Source of the DNA: Lutibacter agarilyticus
GTDB taxonomy: Bacteria > Bacteroidota > Bacteroidia > Flavobacteriales > Flavobacteriaceae
Reading direction: 5' to 3'
Length of the DNA: 64,000 bases
NCBI RefSeq assembly: GCF_900188235.1
Contig: NZ_FZNT01000002.1
Coordinates: forward strand, 124,001 to 188,000
In this document: piece after piece, positions 44,606 to 52,913 of the stretch
Numbering within the stretch: the first letter of the stretch is position 1
Layout of the letters: every line of letters begins with the position of its first letter
Position numbers and translations under genes: made by a program
The notes under the pieces: model-generated
Told to the model about the DNA's origin: nothing
What the model saw: the letters and a program-made list of their open reading frames with translations, nothing else
The model's database searches: none

Positions 44606-45364
44606 ATGAAAATAATATCATACAACGTAAACGGAATTAGAGCAGCCTTAAAAAAAGGTTTTATAGAATGGTTAGAAGCGGCAGATCCTGATGTGATTTG
44701 CATTCAAGAAACCAAAGCACATAAAGAGCAATTAGATTTAAGTTTATTTGAAGAAGCTGGTTACCCATTTCATTATTGGTTTTCAGCTCAGAAAAAAGGA
44801 TACAGCAGTGTGGCCATTTTATCTAAAATAAAACCAAATCACGTAGAGTATGGCACAGGAATTGAGTCGATGGACTTCGAAGGTCGAAATTTACGTGTAG
44901 ATTTTGATGAGGTATCGGTCATGAGTTTGTATTTACCTTCAGGAACCAATGACGCTCGTTTAAATTTTAAGCTGAATTATATGACCGAATTTCAGGAGTA
45001 TGTGAATGAGTTGAGAAAGGAAATTCCAAATATTGTTATTTGTGGAGATTACAATATTTGTCATGAAGAAATTGACATTCACAACCCTAAAATGAAAGGG
45101 ATTTCAGGATTTTTACCTATTGAACGTGAGTGGATTGGAAGTTTTATTGATAGCGGATTTATTGATTCATTTCGTCATTTAAATAAAGAACCAAATCATT
45201 ACAGCTGGTGGAGTTATAGAGCAAATGCACGTAACAATAACAAAGGCTGGAGAATAGATTACAATATGGTTAGTGAGCCATTGAAAGATAAAATTAATAG
45301 GGCCTATATTTTACCTGAAGCAAAACATTCAGACCATTGCCCTATTGTAGTTGAAATTGAATAA
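44606..45364 (+). CDS. xth: Exodeoxyribonuclease III
   Basis: This 252-residue AP endonuclease/3'-exonuclease has MKIISYNVNGIRAA with the first metal ligand Asn, DVICIQETKAH with catalytic Glu (about residue 35), VICGDYNICHEEIDIHNPK with Asp and Asn (about 148-152), and the C-terminal HSDHCPIVVEIE with the catalytic Asp-His pair. It acts in base-excision repair. Its spacing from the preceding synthetase gene (107 bp) includes the dispersed element, and it precedes the OmpA gene by 20 bp. Confidence 0.95.
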   Translation: MKIISYNVNGIRAALKKGFIEWLEAADPDVICIQETKAHKEQLDLSLFEEAGYPFHYWFSAQKKGYSSVAILSKIKPNHVEYGTGIESMDFEGRNLRVDFDEVSVMSLYLPSGTNDARLNFKLNYMTEFQEYVNELRKEIPNIVICGDYNICHEEIDIHNPKMKGISGFLPIEREWIGSFIDSGFIDSFRHLNKEPNHYSWWSYRANARNNNKGWRIDYNMVSEPLKDKINRAYILPEAKHSDHCPIVVEIE

Positions 45365-45384
45365 TAAAAAATAAAATCCCTAAT

Positions 45385-46335
45385 ATGTTAAAAAAAACAG
45401 CACTTTTATTCGTTATAGCATTTACATTAAATGCCTGTGTATCAAAAAAAGTATACCAAGATTTAGAGTCTAAATACAATAAATTACGCTCTTCAAACTC
45501 ACAATTAATTGAAGAAAAAGATAATTTATTAGCAACTAAAAAATCGTTAGAAGATGAGTTGCTAAAATTGAACAAAGATTTTAATGAACTTTCTGCACAA
45601 AAAGCACAATTGGAAAATGATTTAGAAGCATTGCAACACAAATACACTAATTTAGACGAATCGTATCAGGCTTTATCGGCTCAAAGTTCAAAAAAGTTAG
45701 CCGAGCAATCTCAAAAAAATCAAGAGTTGTTAGCGCAGTTAGAAGAAAAAGAAAGGATATTAGCAGCTGAAAGTTTGCGTTTAGAAAATCTTCAAAACGA
45801 ATTAAATCAACGATCAGAGCAAATTGAAGAATTGCAACGTTTAATCAATGCAAAAGAAGCACAAATGCAACAATTAAAAGATGCGATTTCAAGTGCATTG
45901 CATAATTTTGAAGGAAAAGGATTAACGGTAGAACATAAAAACGGGAAAATTTATGTGTCTATGGAAAACAAATTATTGTTCAATTCTGGAAGTTGGGCAG
46001 TAGGTTCAGAAGGTAAAAAAGCGGTAGAGCAATTGGCTAGTGTGTTGGCTGAAAATTCTGATATAAATGTATTGATTGAAGGACATACAGATAATGTGCC
46101 TTACAACGGATCAACAATTTCTGATAACTGGGATTTATCTGTAAAACGTGCAACTGCAATTGTTCGAATTTTAGAAAATAAAAAGGTGAATCCTACGCAA
46201 ATTACAGCAGCAGGAAGAAGTGAATATGCACCTGTTGATACTAATGAAACAAATGAAGGGAAAGCAAAAAATAGAAGAATTGAAATTATTTTAGCGCCAA
46301 ATTTAGACGAAATTTCAAAGCTTTTAAACGAATAA
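45385..46335 (+). CDS. OmpA-family lipoprotein with coiled coil
   Basis: This 316-residue protein has a lipobox LNAC (Cys at about residue 18). A long coiled coil follows (about residues 25-175, Leu/Glu/Gln heptads), then an OmpA peptidoglycan-binding domain (about 190-310) with INVLIEGHTDNVPYN, WDLSVKRATAIVRIL and GRSEYAPVDTNET. It would link the outer membrane to peptidoglycan. It is followed 7 bp later by the lytic transglycosylase gene, so a cell-wall unit is likely. Confidence 0.93.
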   Translation: MLKKTALLFVIAFTLNACVSKKVYQDLESKYNKLRSSNSQLIEEKDNLLATKKSLEDELLKLNKDFNELSAQKAQLENDLEALQHKYTNLDESYQALSAQSSKKLAEQSQKNQELLAQLEEKERILAAESLRLENLQNELNQRSEQIEELQRLINAKEAQMQQLKDAISSALHNFEGKGLTVEHKNGKIYVSMENKLLFNSGSWAVGSEGKKAVEQLASVLAENSDINVLIEGHTDNVPYNGSTISDNWDLSVKRATAIVRILENKKVNPTQITAAGRSEYAPVDTNETNEGKAKNRRIEIILAPNLDEISKLLNE

Positions 46336-46342
46336 TAGTTAA

Positions 46343-47908
46343 ATGAAAAACATACTAATAATACTTTTATTAGTAGTTACAGGTGTCGGGTTTTCTCAAA
46401 CAGAATCCGACACTTTAGCTATTGATACCATACAAACTATTGAGGAAAGAACTATTGAAGATGCTAAAGAATTATTTTCTTCGGGAGACAGTTTACTTTT
46501 AAAAACACCTGATTCACTCTTATTCAAACTACATAAAGAAGCAACACTAATTGATAGCTTATGGTTGAATGAGTTAATTAAATCTCCACTGTATGATACT
46601 ATTCCATATGTATTGCAGCCCGATGAAAAATTAGTAACCGAATTAGAAGAACTTCCAACGGAATTATTAAAAGAGCGTTTATTGGAATTAGATAGCAAAA
46701 CGCCATTTCATATTGAATACAATAAAAACTTAGAGCAAGTTATAAGAACGTATTTAAAAAGACGAAAATCATCTTTTTCAGTATTGATGGAACGCGCACG
46801 TTATTATTTTCCCATGTTTGAAGAGCAATTAGATAAATATGATGTTCCGTTAGAAATAAAATATTTAGCCATTGTTGAATCGGCTTTAAAACCAAGAGCA
46901 CGTTCACGTGTTGGCGCTACTGGTTTATGGCAGTTTATGTACCAAACAGGAAAGCAATTCGATTTAAATGTAAGTTCGTATGTTGATGAACGTTCTGATC
47001 CGTACAGAGCAACGGAGGCTGCTTGTAAATACTTGTCAAGTTTATATAAAATTTTTGGTGATTGGGATTTGGCTTTAGCCGCTTATAATTCAGGACCTGG
47101 AAATGTAAGTAAAGCTATTAGAAGATCGGGTGGCAGTAAAAATTATTGGAATATTCGTCATAATTTACCACGTGAAACAGCTGGTTATGTGCCTGCTTTT
47201 TACGCAACACTATATATTTTTGAATATGCTGAAGAACACAATATTAAGGCTAAAGAAAATGCGCTTGCCTATTTTGAGACAGATACAGTTCAAATAAAAG
47301 GGCAACTAACTTTTGAGCAAATTTATGAAACTTTAAATGTTGATATTGAAGTGCTTCAATTTTTAAATCCTCAATATAAATTAGATATTATTCCATTTAA
47401 AAAAGGTAAAAATTATACATTGACCTTACCAGTAAAGGATATAGGAACTTTTGTGAGTAATGAACAGCTAATTTACAATTACGCTAAAGCTGAAGAATCC
47501 AAGCGAGAAAAGCCTTTACCTGCATATGTTGAAATGAATGATCGCATTGTATACCGAGTAAAAAGTGGTGATTATTTAGGGAAAATTGCTGAAAAGTATG
47601 GCGTATCTGTGAGTAGTATTAAGCGTTGGAATAATATGAGAAGTACAAGCCTTAGTGTTGGTCAACGTTTGTCAATTTATCCAAAAAAAATGAATGCTAC
47701 TCCTGTGAAAACAACACCGTCAACAACAGCGAAAAAAGAACTTCCAACGGGTGGGTTTACAGTGTATAAAGTACAATCAGGAGATTCACTTTGGTTAATT
47801 GCACAAAAGTTTCCTAAAGTTTCCGTTCAAAATATTAAGGATTGGAATGATATTTGGAAGGTTAAAAGTTTACAACCCGGAACTGAATTAAAAATTTATA
47901 ATAAATAA
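46343..47908 (+). CDS. MltD-like lytic transglycosylase with two LysM domains
   Basis: This 521-residue protein has a signal peptide (MKNILIILLLVVTGVGFSQ). An SLT domain (about residues 150-300) carries the catalytic Glu in KYLAIVESALKPRARSRVGATGLWQFM and AYNSGPGNVSKAIRRSG. Two C-terminal LysM modules follow, YRVKSGDYLGKIAEKYGVS and VYKVQSGDSLWLIAQKFP. It cleaves glycan strands with anhydro-sugar ends in the periplasm. It lies between the OmpA-like and DUF4837 genes with 6-7 bp gaps. Confidence 0.95.
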   Translation: MKNILIILLLVVTGVGFSQTESDTLAIDTIQTIEERTIEDAKELFSSGDSLLLKTPDSLLFKLHKEATLIDSLWLNELIKSPLYDTIPYVLQPDEKLVTELEELPTELLKERLLELDSKTPFHIEYNKNLEQVIRTYLKRRKSSFSVLMERARYYFPMFEEQLDKYDVPLEIKYLAIVESALKPRARSRVGATGLWQFMYQTGKQFDLNVSSYVDERSDPYRATEAACKYLSSLYKIFGDWDLALAAYNSGPGNVSKAIRRSGGSKNYWNIRHNLPRETAGYVPAFYATLYIFEYAEEHNIKAKENALAYFETDTVQIKGQLTFEQIYETLNVDIEVLQFLNPQYKLDIIPFKKGKNYTLTLPVKDIGTFVSNEQLIYNYAKAEESKREKPLPAYVEMNDRIVYRVKSGDYLGKIAEKYGVSVSSIKRWNNMRSTSLSVGQRLSIYPKKMNATPVKTTPSTTAKKELPTGGFTVYKVQSGDSLWLIAQKFPKVSVQNIKDWNDIWKVKSLQPGTELKIYNK

Positions 47909-47914
47909 GAGCAA

Positions 47915-48889
47915 ATGAAAAAACTAGGAATTCTTTTAATGATAATCACACTTTTTGTTTCCTGTGATAAAGGAAATCAAAAAAAAACGTTTAAAGAAGC
48001 GAATGGTCGCATTAACAATTTATTAATTGTAATGAAAAATAGCGAATGGGCTGGTGAAATTGGTGATGAATTACGCAAAATTATTGCAGAACCTGTGGTA
48101 GGTTTGCCTCAGCCTGAAGCGCAATTTGAAGTTACACAAGTGCCTTTAGATAATTTTAGCTCTATGTTTAAAGCTACAAGAAGTATTTTAAATGTTGGTA
48201 TTACTGGTGAAGACTCTTTTACTGTAGCGTCTGAAGTATACGCTTCACCTCAAAAAATAATTACAATTACTGGCAAAACCAAAGAGGGTTTAATAAACGA
48301 AATTAAAAAAAATAGTCAGAAAATAATTACCATTTTTAAAAGTGCCGACCTAGAATCTGTAAGAAGGCGTATCTTAAAACAATATTGGAATCCTGAAAAT
48401 ATTGAGACATTTGAAAAGCAAGGCTATAACTTAACCATACCACGTAATTATAAGAAAGTTGAAGATAACGGAGAGTTTGTTTGGTATAGATACCATTTAA
48501 ATGGTGGTAACAGCATGGAGTTATTTGCATACAGTGTACCAATTACTTCAGAAGATGATGAAAACGGAAATAATATTGTTGCCATTAGAAATGCTTTTGG
48601 TAAAAAAAATATTCCCGGTCAAATTGAAGATTCTTATATGATTACTGAAGAAGCATATACGCCGCATATTTTTGAAGTTGAAGTAGATGGTAAAAAAGCC
48701 TTTGAAGCCAGAGGTAAATGGGAAGTTAAAAATGTATATATGGCAGGACCCTTTTTAAGTTACTCAGTAGTTGATAAGAAAAATAACCGTATTGTAGTGG
48801 TTGAAGGTTTAACCTTTGCTCCAGGAATTAACAAGCGCGATTATATGTTTGAACTAGAAGCTATATTGAAGACTTTAAAGATTGAATAG
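47915..48889 (+). CDS. DUF4837 family lipoprotein
   Basis: This 324-residue protein has a lipobox LFVSC (Cys at about residue 17). The body starts NGRINNLLIVMKNSEWAGEIGDELRKIIAEPVVGLPQPEAQFEV, matching DUF4837 of Bacteroidota. Function is unknown. It ends the group xth-ompA-mltD-DUF4837 and is followed by a 40-bp perfect palindrome acting as terminator. Context suggests cell-envelope work. Confidence 0.85.
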   Translation: MKKLGILLMIITLFVSCDKGNQKKTFKEANGRINNLLIVMKNSEWAGEIGDELRKIIAEPVVGLPQPEAQFEVTQVPLDNFSSMFKATRSILNVGITGEDSFTVASEVYASPQKIITITGKTKEGLINEIKKNSQKIITIFKSADLESVRRRILKQYWNPENIETFEKQGYNLTIPRNYKKVEDNGEFVWYRYHLNGGNSMELFAYSVPITSEDDENGNNIVAIRNAFGKKNIPGQIEDSYMITEEAYTPHIFEVEVDGKKAFEARGKWEVKNVYMAGPFLSYSVVDKKNNRIVVVEGLTFAPGINKRDYMFELEAILKTLKIE

Positions 48890-48906
48890 TTAAATTTAAA
48901 GTATTT

Positions 48907-48946
48907 AAAAAAGGGTGTTTTCATTTAAATGAAAACACCCTTTTTT
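48907..48946 (+). terminator. Perfect 40-bp palindromic terminator
   Basis: The sequence is self-complementary over 20 bp each side of its centre at 48926/48927 (core GGGTGTTTTCAT/ATGAAAACACCC), with A-run and T-run outer ends. It lies 17 bp after the DUF4837 stop. Confidence 0.88.
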
Positions 48947-48989
48947 TATGCCTTTTTGTTTCTGATAGGCAGATTTTTTAACTGTTTTT

Positions 48990-49029
48990 AAAACCTAGTT
49001 CATTGATGAAATAACCCAGTTCATTGATT
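48990..49029 (+). promoter_or_regulatory. 21-bp-spaced direct repeat, LytTR-like box upstream of the VTC operon
   Basis: AGTTCATTGAT occurs at 48997-49007 and again at 49018-49028, with exactly 21 bp between the two starts. The core GTTnAT and the two-turn spacing match what is known of LytTR-domain binding sites. The same block, starting AAAACC and with a similar spacer (GAAATAA here, AAAATAA in the other), recurs upstream of cotH. The box ends 43 bp before the VTC start codon. Confidence 0.6.
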
Positions 49030-49071
49030 TTATTTCTTTATAAACCTTAATCCTAGTTTCTTTACTTCACA

Positions 49072-49821
49072 ATGAAACAACAAATAGCACAAATCGTAAA
49101 TAACTTAGATCCTATTTCTTTAAACGAAATGGATGGAGTTTCATTAATGAAAAGAACCGACACAAAATTTATAATACATCAACAACAATTAATTGAAGTA
49201 TTAAAAACGATTACCAATCAATATAAAGTTCTTGAAATTAATAAAAATAGATTGCTTACCTATTCATCATTATACTTTGACACTGAAAATAAAAAATTTT
49301 ATCACGATCACCATAATGGTAAAGTAAATAGAACTAAAGTAAGAATGAGAAAATATATGGAATCTAATAGCTGTTTTCTTGAAATTAAACAAAAAGACGG
49401 TAAAGGAAAAACCACTAAATCTAGAATTCAAATAAAAGATTTTGAAACAGAACTATCACAAAATCTTGTAGAATTCATTAATAGTAAAACTTCAGAAAAA
49501 TTCAACCTTAAACCAAGTATATGGAACAAATTTGACCGAATTACACTGGTAAACAAACATGCTATGGAACGACTTACCATCGATTTAAATCTAGAATTCA
49601 ACATGGAGACTTCTTCAAAATCTTATAAGAATCTGGCAATTATTGAAGTAAAACAACAACGTTTTGACCGTACTTCACCAGTAGTAAAATCACTAAAAAA
49701 AATTGGTATAAACCCTTACAGCATGAGTAAATATTGCATTGGAATGACCAACATATATCCTGAATTAAAATACAATAGATTCAAAAGAAAAATAATAAAA
49801 ATTAATAAAATAACAGCTTAA
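49072..49821 (+). CDS. VTC-domain polyphosphate polymerase-like protein
   Basis: This 249-residue protein is a single VTC domain of the triphosphate-tunnel fold. Conserved basic and acidic tunnel residues are visible: MKRTDTKFI (about residues 26-34), RTKVRMRKYM (about 90-99), FLEIKQKDGKGKTTKSRI (about 104-121), RLTIDLNLEF and AIIEVKQQRFD. Related proteins make polyphosphate from ATP (yeast Vtc4). There is no membrane helix. It precedes a membrane protein (DUF4956) by 12 bp and an outer-membrane protein (DUF2490), and a LytTR-like box lies upstream. Confidence 0.88.
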   Translation: MKQQIAQIVNNLDPISLNEMDGVSLMKRTDTKFIIHQQQLIEVLKTITNQYKVLEINKNRLLTYSSLYFDTENKKFYHDHHNGKVNRTKVRMRKYMESNSCFLEIKQKDGKGKTTKSRIQIKDFETELSQNLVEFINSKTSEKFNLKPSIWNKFDRITLVNKHAMERLTIDLNLEFNMETSSKSYKNLAIIEVKQQRFDRTSPVVKSLKKIGINPYSMSKYCIGMTNIYPELKYNRFKRKIIKINKITA

Positions 49822-49833
49822 AACCAACACCCA

Positions 49834-50430
49834 ATGGAATTCTTAGACATCCCCTTTTTTGATGATGATTTTTTTAAAATGATCTTTAGATTTACACTTA
49901 ATTTTATATTCCTAACCGTTATCATTCGGTTTATATATTACCCAGATTCTAAAAGAAAAGATTACGTTTTCACCTATTATTTAATAAGTATCATTGTATT
50001 TTTCTTGTGCTTTACCCTTAAAAAATACGAAATGGATATTGGAATGGCACTGGGGCTTTTTGCAATTTTCGGAATCATTCGTTACCGAACAAATCCAGTT
50101 GACATTAAAGAAATGACCTATTTATTTGTAGTTATAGGTGTATCTATCATCAACTCATTAGCAAATAAAAAAATGAGTTATGCTGAAATTCTTACAGCCA
50201 ATGCCGTTATTATTTTTGTTCTACTATTCATTGAAAAATACTGGGCTTTAAAACAAGTAGTTTCCAAATCGGTAATCTATGAAAACATTCAGAATATAAA
50301 ACCTGAAAATTACCACCTTTTAAAAGACGATCTTGAAAAAAGAACAGGTTTAGAAATTAACAAAGTAAAAATTGGAGATGTAGATTTTTTAAAAGATACA
50401 GCCAAGGTAACTATCTTCTATTTTAATTAA
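49834..50430 (+). CDS. DUF4956 membrane protein
   Basis: This 198-residue protein has about four transmembrane segments in residues 14-140 (for example FTLNFIFLTVIIRFIYY and YYLISIIVFFLCFTL) and a soluble C-terminal part of about 60 residues. The conserved loop GLFAIFGIIRYRTNPVDIKEMTYLFVVIG is typical of DUF4956. The family often sits beside VTC-domain genes, suggesting that it handles or exports the polymer, though this is unproven. It is located 12 bp after the VTC gene and 11 bp before the DUF2490 gene. Confidence 0.88.
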   Translation: MEFLDIPFFDDDFFKMIFRFTLNFIFLTVIIRFIYYPDSKRKDYVFTYYLISIIVFFLCFTLKKYEMDIGMALGLFAIFGIIRYRTNPVDIKEMTYLFVVIGVSIINSLANKKMSYAEILTANAVIIFVLLFIEKYWALKQVVSKSVIYENIQNIKPENYHLLKDDLEKRTGLEINKVKIGDVDFLKDTAKVTIFYFN

Positions 50431-50441
50431 ACCCTTCAAAA

Positions 50442-51143
50442 ATGAACAAAAAAACAGCACTTATAGCATTGGTTTTAACCCTTTTATTTTTCCAGAAAAA
50501 CTATGCGCAAGAAGAAGACCTAAATGATTGGGAAAGTTGGAATTCAATAGGAATAAAATACAAATTAAACAAAAAATGGACCTTTGAATTAGAGCAACAT
50601 GTTCGCTTAAAAGAAAACATTTCAGAGATAGACAAATACTTTACAGAGTTAGGTGCAAAATATAGTATTACCAAACAATTTAAAGTTGGCGCTGCTGCCA
50701 GATACATTTCTAAAAATGATAACACTGGAAATATTCAAGGCTATGAAGACTATTTTAGATTTCATTTAGACGCAATATACAAACATGAAATTCAGGATTT
50801 TACGTTAGAATACAGACTGAGATATCAAAATAAAAATGAATTAGGTGTAAGCTCTTCAGAAGGAGATTATGCCAATCAACATCTTCGTTTTAAAGCAAGC
50901 GTTGGTTATAATATTAAGAACTGGAAATTAGATCCAGAAGCCTCTGCTGAACTATTTAATCATTTTGAAAAAGGAGAAACAAACGGTTTTGACAAGTATA
51001 GAGTTACTATTGGAACCGAATACAACATGAAAAAATACGGAAAAGTTAAATTATACTATCGATACAAAAAGCAGCTAAATGAAACCTTTCCTGAAACCAA
51101 AAATATTATAGGGCTAAAATACACCTACACCATTAAAAAATAA
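50442..51143 (+). CDS. DUF2490 outer-membrane protein
   Basis: This 233-residue protein has a signal peptide (ending NYAQ at about residue 22) and then alternating amphipathic strands with repeated Tyr/Arg/Lys patterns (WTFELEQHVRLKENISEIDKYFTELGAKYS, FTLEYRLRYQNKNEL). This is typical of a DUF2490 beta-barrel of Bacteroidota. The last strand (YTYTIKK) lacks the usual terminal aromatic residue. It is the third gene of the VTC operon. An outer-membrane role for the system is inferred. Confidence 0.83.
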   Translation: MNKKTALIALVLTLLFFQKNYAQEEDLNDWESWNSIGIKYKLNKKWTFELEQHVRLKENISEIDKYFTELGAKYSITKQFKVGAAARYISKNDNTGNIQGYEDYFRFHLDAIYKHEIQDFTLEYRLRYQNKNELGVSSSEGDYANQHLRFKASVGYNIKNWKLDPEASAELFNHFEKGETNGFDKYRVTIGTEYNMKKYGKVKLYYRYKKQLNETFPETKNIIGLKYTYTIKK

Positions 51144-51178
51144 ATAAAATCAGTTGACAAAACAAACAGACTAAAACC

Positions 51179-51211
51179 TGTCATTCTGAATTTATTTCAG
51201 AATTTCATCAT
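51179..51211 (+). repeat. Dispersed short inverted repeat, copy 2
   Basis: ATTCTGAA (51183-51190) and TTCAGAAT (51196-51203) with a 5-nt spacer repeat the element at 22702-22722, including the flanking GTC and TTTCATCA/TTTATCA. It lies between the DUF2490 and cotH genes. Confidence 0.7.
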
Positions 51212-51252
51212 ATACATATAATCAAATTTACTCACAGATAATGGCTATTAAT

Positions 51253-51290
51253 AAAACCAATTGGTAGATAAAATAAGCTAGTTCATTGAT
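51253..51290 (+). promoter_or_regulatory. LytTR-like box upstream of cotH
   Basis: AAAACC (51253-51258), a degenerate first half AATTGGTAGAT (51259-51269), spacer AAAATAA (51270-51276) and a perfect second half AGTTCATTGAT (51280-51290) copy the layout of the box upstream of the VTC operon, again with 21 bp between half-sites. It ends 70 bp before the cotH start. Confidence 0.55.
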
Positions 51291-51360
51291 TCCTTTTTCA
51301 TGAAAAAAGTAAAACAAGTTATTTTGAATATTATTAAACACCTATTAAATTAAGAATCTT

Positions 51361-52818
51361 ATGAAAAACCCACGTATTAAAATTTCAATCCTACTGTTCA
51401 TAGCATCAGTATTTCTATTTATAAATTGTTCTAATGATGATGTTAGTACAAACGACTCAACAGACGATACAACAAATGAAACAGGAACAACTCCAGTTCT
51501 TGATGATTCTGATTTTGTTGCAACCGATTGGACTACGGAAACACACAGTAAAGATGCCGACCCTAATTTTACCGAAGTTTTTAGCAACACTGAAGTAAAA
51601 CGATTAGATTTTGTTATTTCAGAAGCAAACTGGAATGTAATGTTAAACGATATGACCAATTTATACGGAACTTTTGGTGGTTCAAGTAACGGTTCTGGTG
51701 GTGGTCCTGGTGCGGGTGGCGGAACAAGTTTTTCTGATGAAGACCCTGTTTTTGTGCCAGGATCCGTTTTTTACAATGGTAAAGAATGGTATAAAGTAGG
51801 TTTGCGCTTCAAAGGAAACTCTAGCTTAAAAAGTTCTTGGGAATCAGGAACCTTAAAATTAGCTTTTAAATTAGATTTTGATGAATATGAAGATGATTAT
51901 CCACAAATAAAAAATCAACGTTTTTATGGCTTTAAAAAGTTTAGCTTAAAAAATAATTATGCTGACAAATCTATGCTTAGAGAAAAAGTAGCTGCTGAAG
52001 TATTTAAAAACGCTGGTTTAGCAGTTTCAAATACGGCATTTTATACTTTGTATGTTGACCACGGAAATGGACCAGAATATTTTGGATTGTACACTTTGGT
52101 TGAAGAAGTTGATAATACGGTAATTAAAACTCAATTTTCTAGTAATGATGGTAACTTATACAAGCCCGAAGATTATGGATCAAGCTTTGCTTACGGAACT
52201 TTTAATGAAGATGGTTTTGAGAAAAAAACCAATGAAGATGAAGCAGACTGGACGGATATTAAAAATTTATTTACAGCCTTACATGCAACTACAAGAACAA
52301 GCGACCCAGCAACTTGGAGAACTAATTTAGAAGCCGTTTTAGATGTAGATAATTTTTTAAATTATTTAGCGGTAAACACGATTGTACAAAACTGGGATAC
52401 CTACGGAAGAATGGAGCACAATTATTATTTATACAACAACCCAGATAACAACTTATTAACTTGGATTCCTTGGGATAATAATGAAGCGTTACAAGACGGA
52501 AAAAGAGAAGGTTCGTTAAACTTAAACTTCTCCGATCTTAGTAGTGACGATTGGCCATTAATTGAATATTTATACGAAGATGAGGTTTACAAAGCGAAGT
52601 ACAACACTTATGTAAAAACAACAATTGACGGACCTTTTGAAACAAGTTCTATACAAGGCATTTACGATACCTACTCAAATTTAGTTGAACCTTATGCAAC
52701 TACTGAAATACCTGGTTATACATTTTTAAATAGTAGTAGCGATTTTTATTCAGCAATCTCAACGCTTAAATCACATGCGTCAAGCCGTTCAACGGCTGTT
52801 CAAAACTATTTAGATTAG
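51361..52818 (+). CDS. CotH-kinase family lipoprotein
   Basis: This 485-residue protein has a lipobox INCS (Cys23) followed by an Asp/Thr-rich linker. The CotH domain spans about residues 68-410, with VGLRFKGNSSLKSSW, FSLKNNYADKSMLREKVAAEVFKNAG, YFGLYTLVEEVDNTVI, and the active-site region NWDTYGRMEHNYYLYN leading to LLTWIPWDNNEAL. CotH proteins are atypical kinases first known from spore coats. A Gly/Ser-rich loop lies at about 103-120. It follows the VTC operon and carries the same upstream box. A terminator follows it. Confidence 0.9.
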   Translation: MKNPRIKISILLFIASVFLFINCSNDDVSTNDSTDDTTNETGTTPVLDDSDFVATDWTTETHSKDADPNFTEVFSNTEVKRLDFVISEANWNVMLNDMTNLYGTFGGSSNGSGGGPGAGGGTSFSDEDPVFVPGSVFYNGKEWYKVGLRFKGNSSLKSSWESGTLKLAFKLDFDEYEDDYPQIKNQRFYGFKKFSLKNNYADKSMLREKVAAEVFKNAGLAVSNTAFYTLYVDHGNGPEYFGLYTLVEEVDNTVIKTQFSSNDGNLYKPEDYGSSFAYGTFNEDGFEKKTNEDEADWTDIKNLFTALHATTRTSDPATWRTNLEAVLDVDNFLNYLAVNTIVQNWDTYGRMEHNYYLYNNPDNNLLTWIPWDNNEALQDGKREGSLNLNFSDLSSDDWPLIEYLYEDEVYKAKYNTYVKTTIDGPFETSSIQGIYDTYSNLVEPYATTEIPGYTFLNSSSDFYSAISTLKSHASSRSTAVQNYLD

Positions 52819-52827
52819 TTTAGTTTT

Positions 52828-52879
52828 AATATCTTTGTTTGTACTGCTTATTTTTTGGTATAAACAAAGATATTTTTTT
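52828..52879 (+). terminator. Rho-independent terminator after cotH
   Basis: AATATCTTTGTTT (52828-52840) pairs perfectly with AAACAAAGATATT (52862-52874) around a 21-nt loop, and a T-run follows. It separates cotH from the LytS/LytTR pair. Confidence 0.8.
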
Positions 52880-52913
52880 GTTAAAATATAGATATGCTAG
52901 TAACACATAAAAA

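Noticed and set aside
52830-52837. TATCTTTG as a promoter for the LytS gene
   Set aside because: It matches the -7 consensus but forms the left arm of the cotH terminator stem, so the match is most simply explained by the hairpin.
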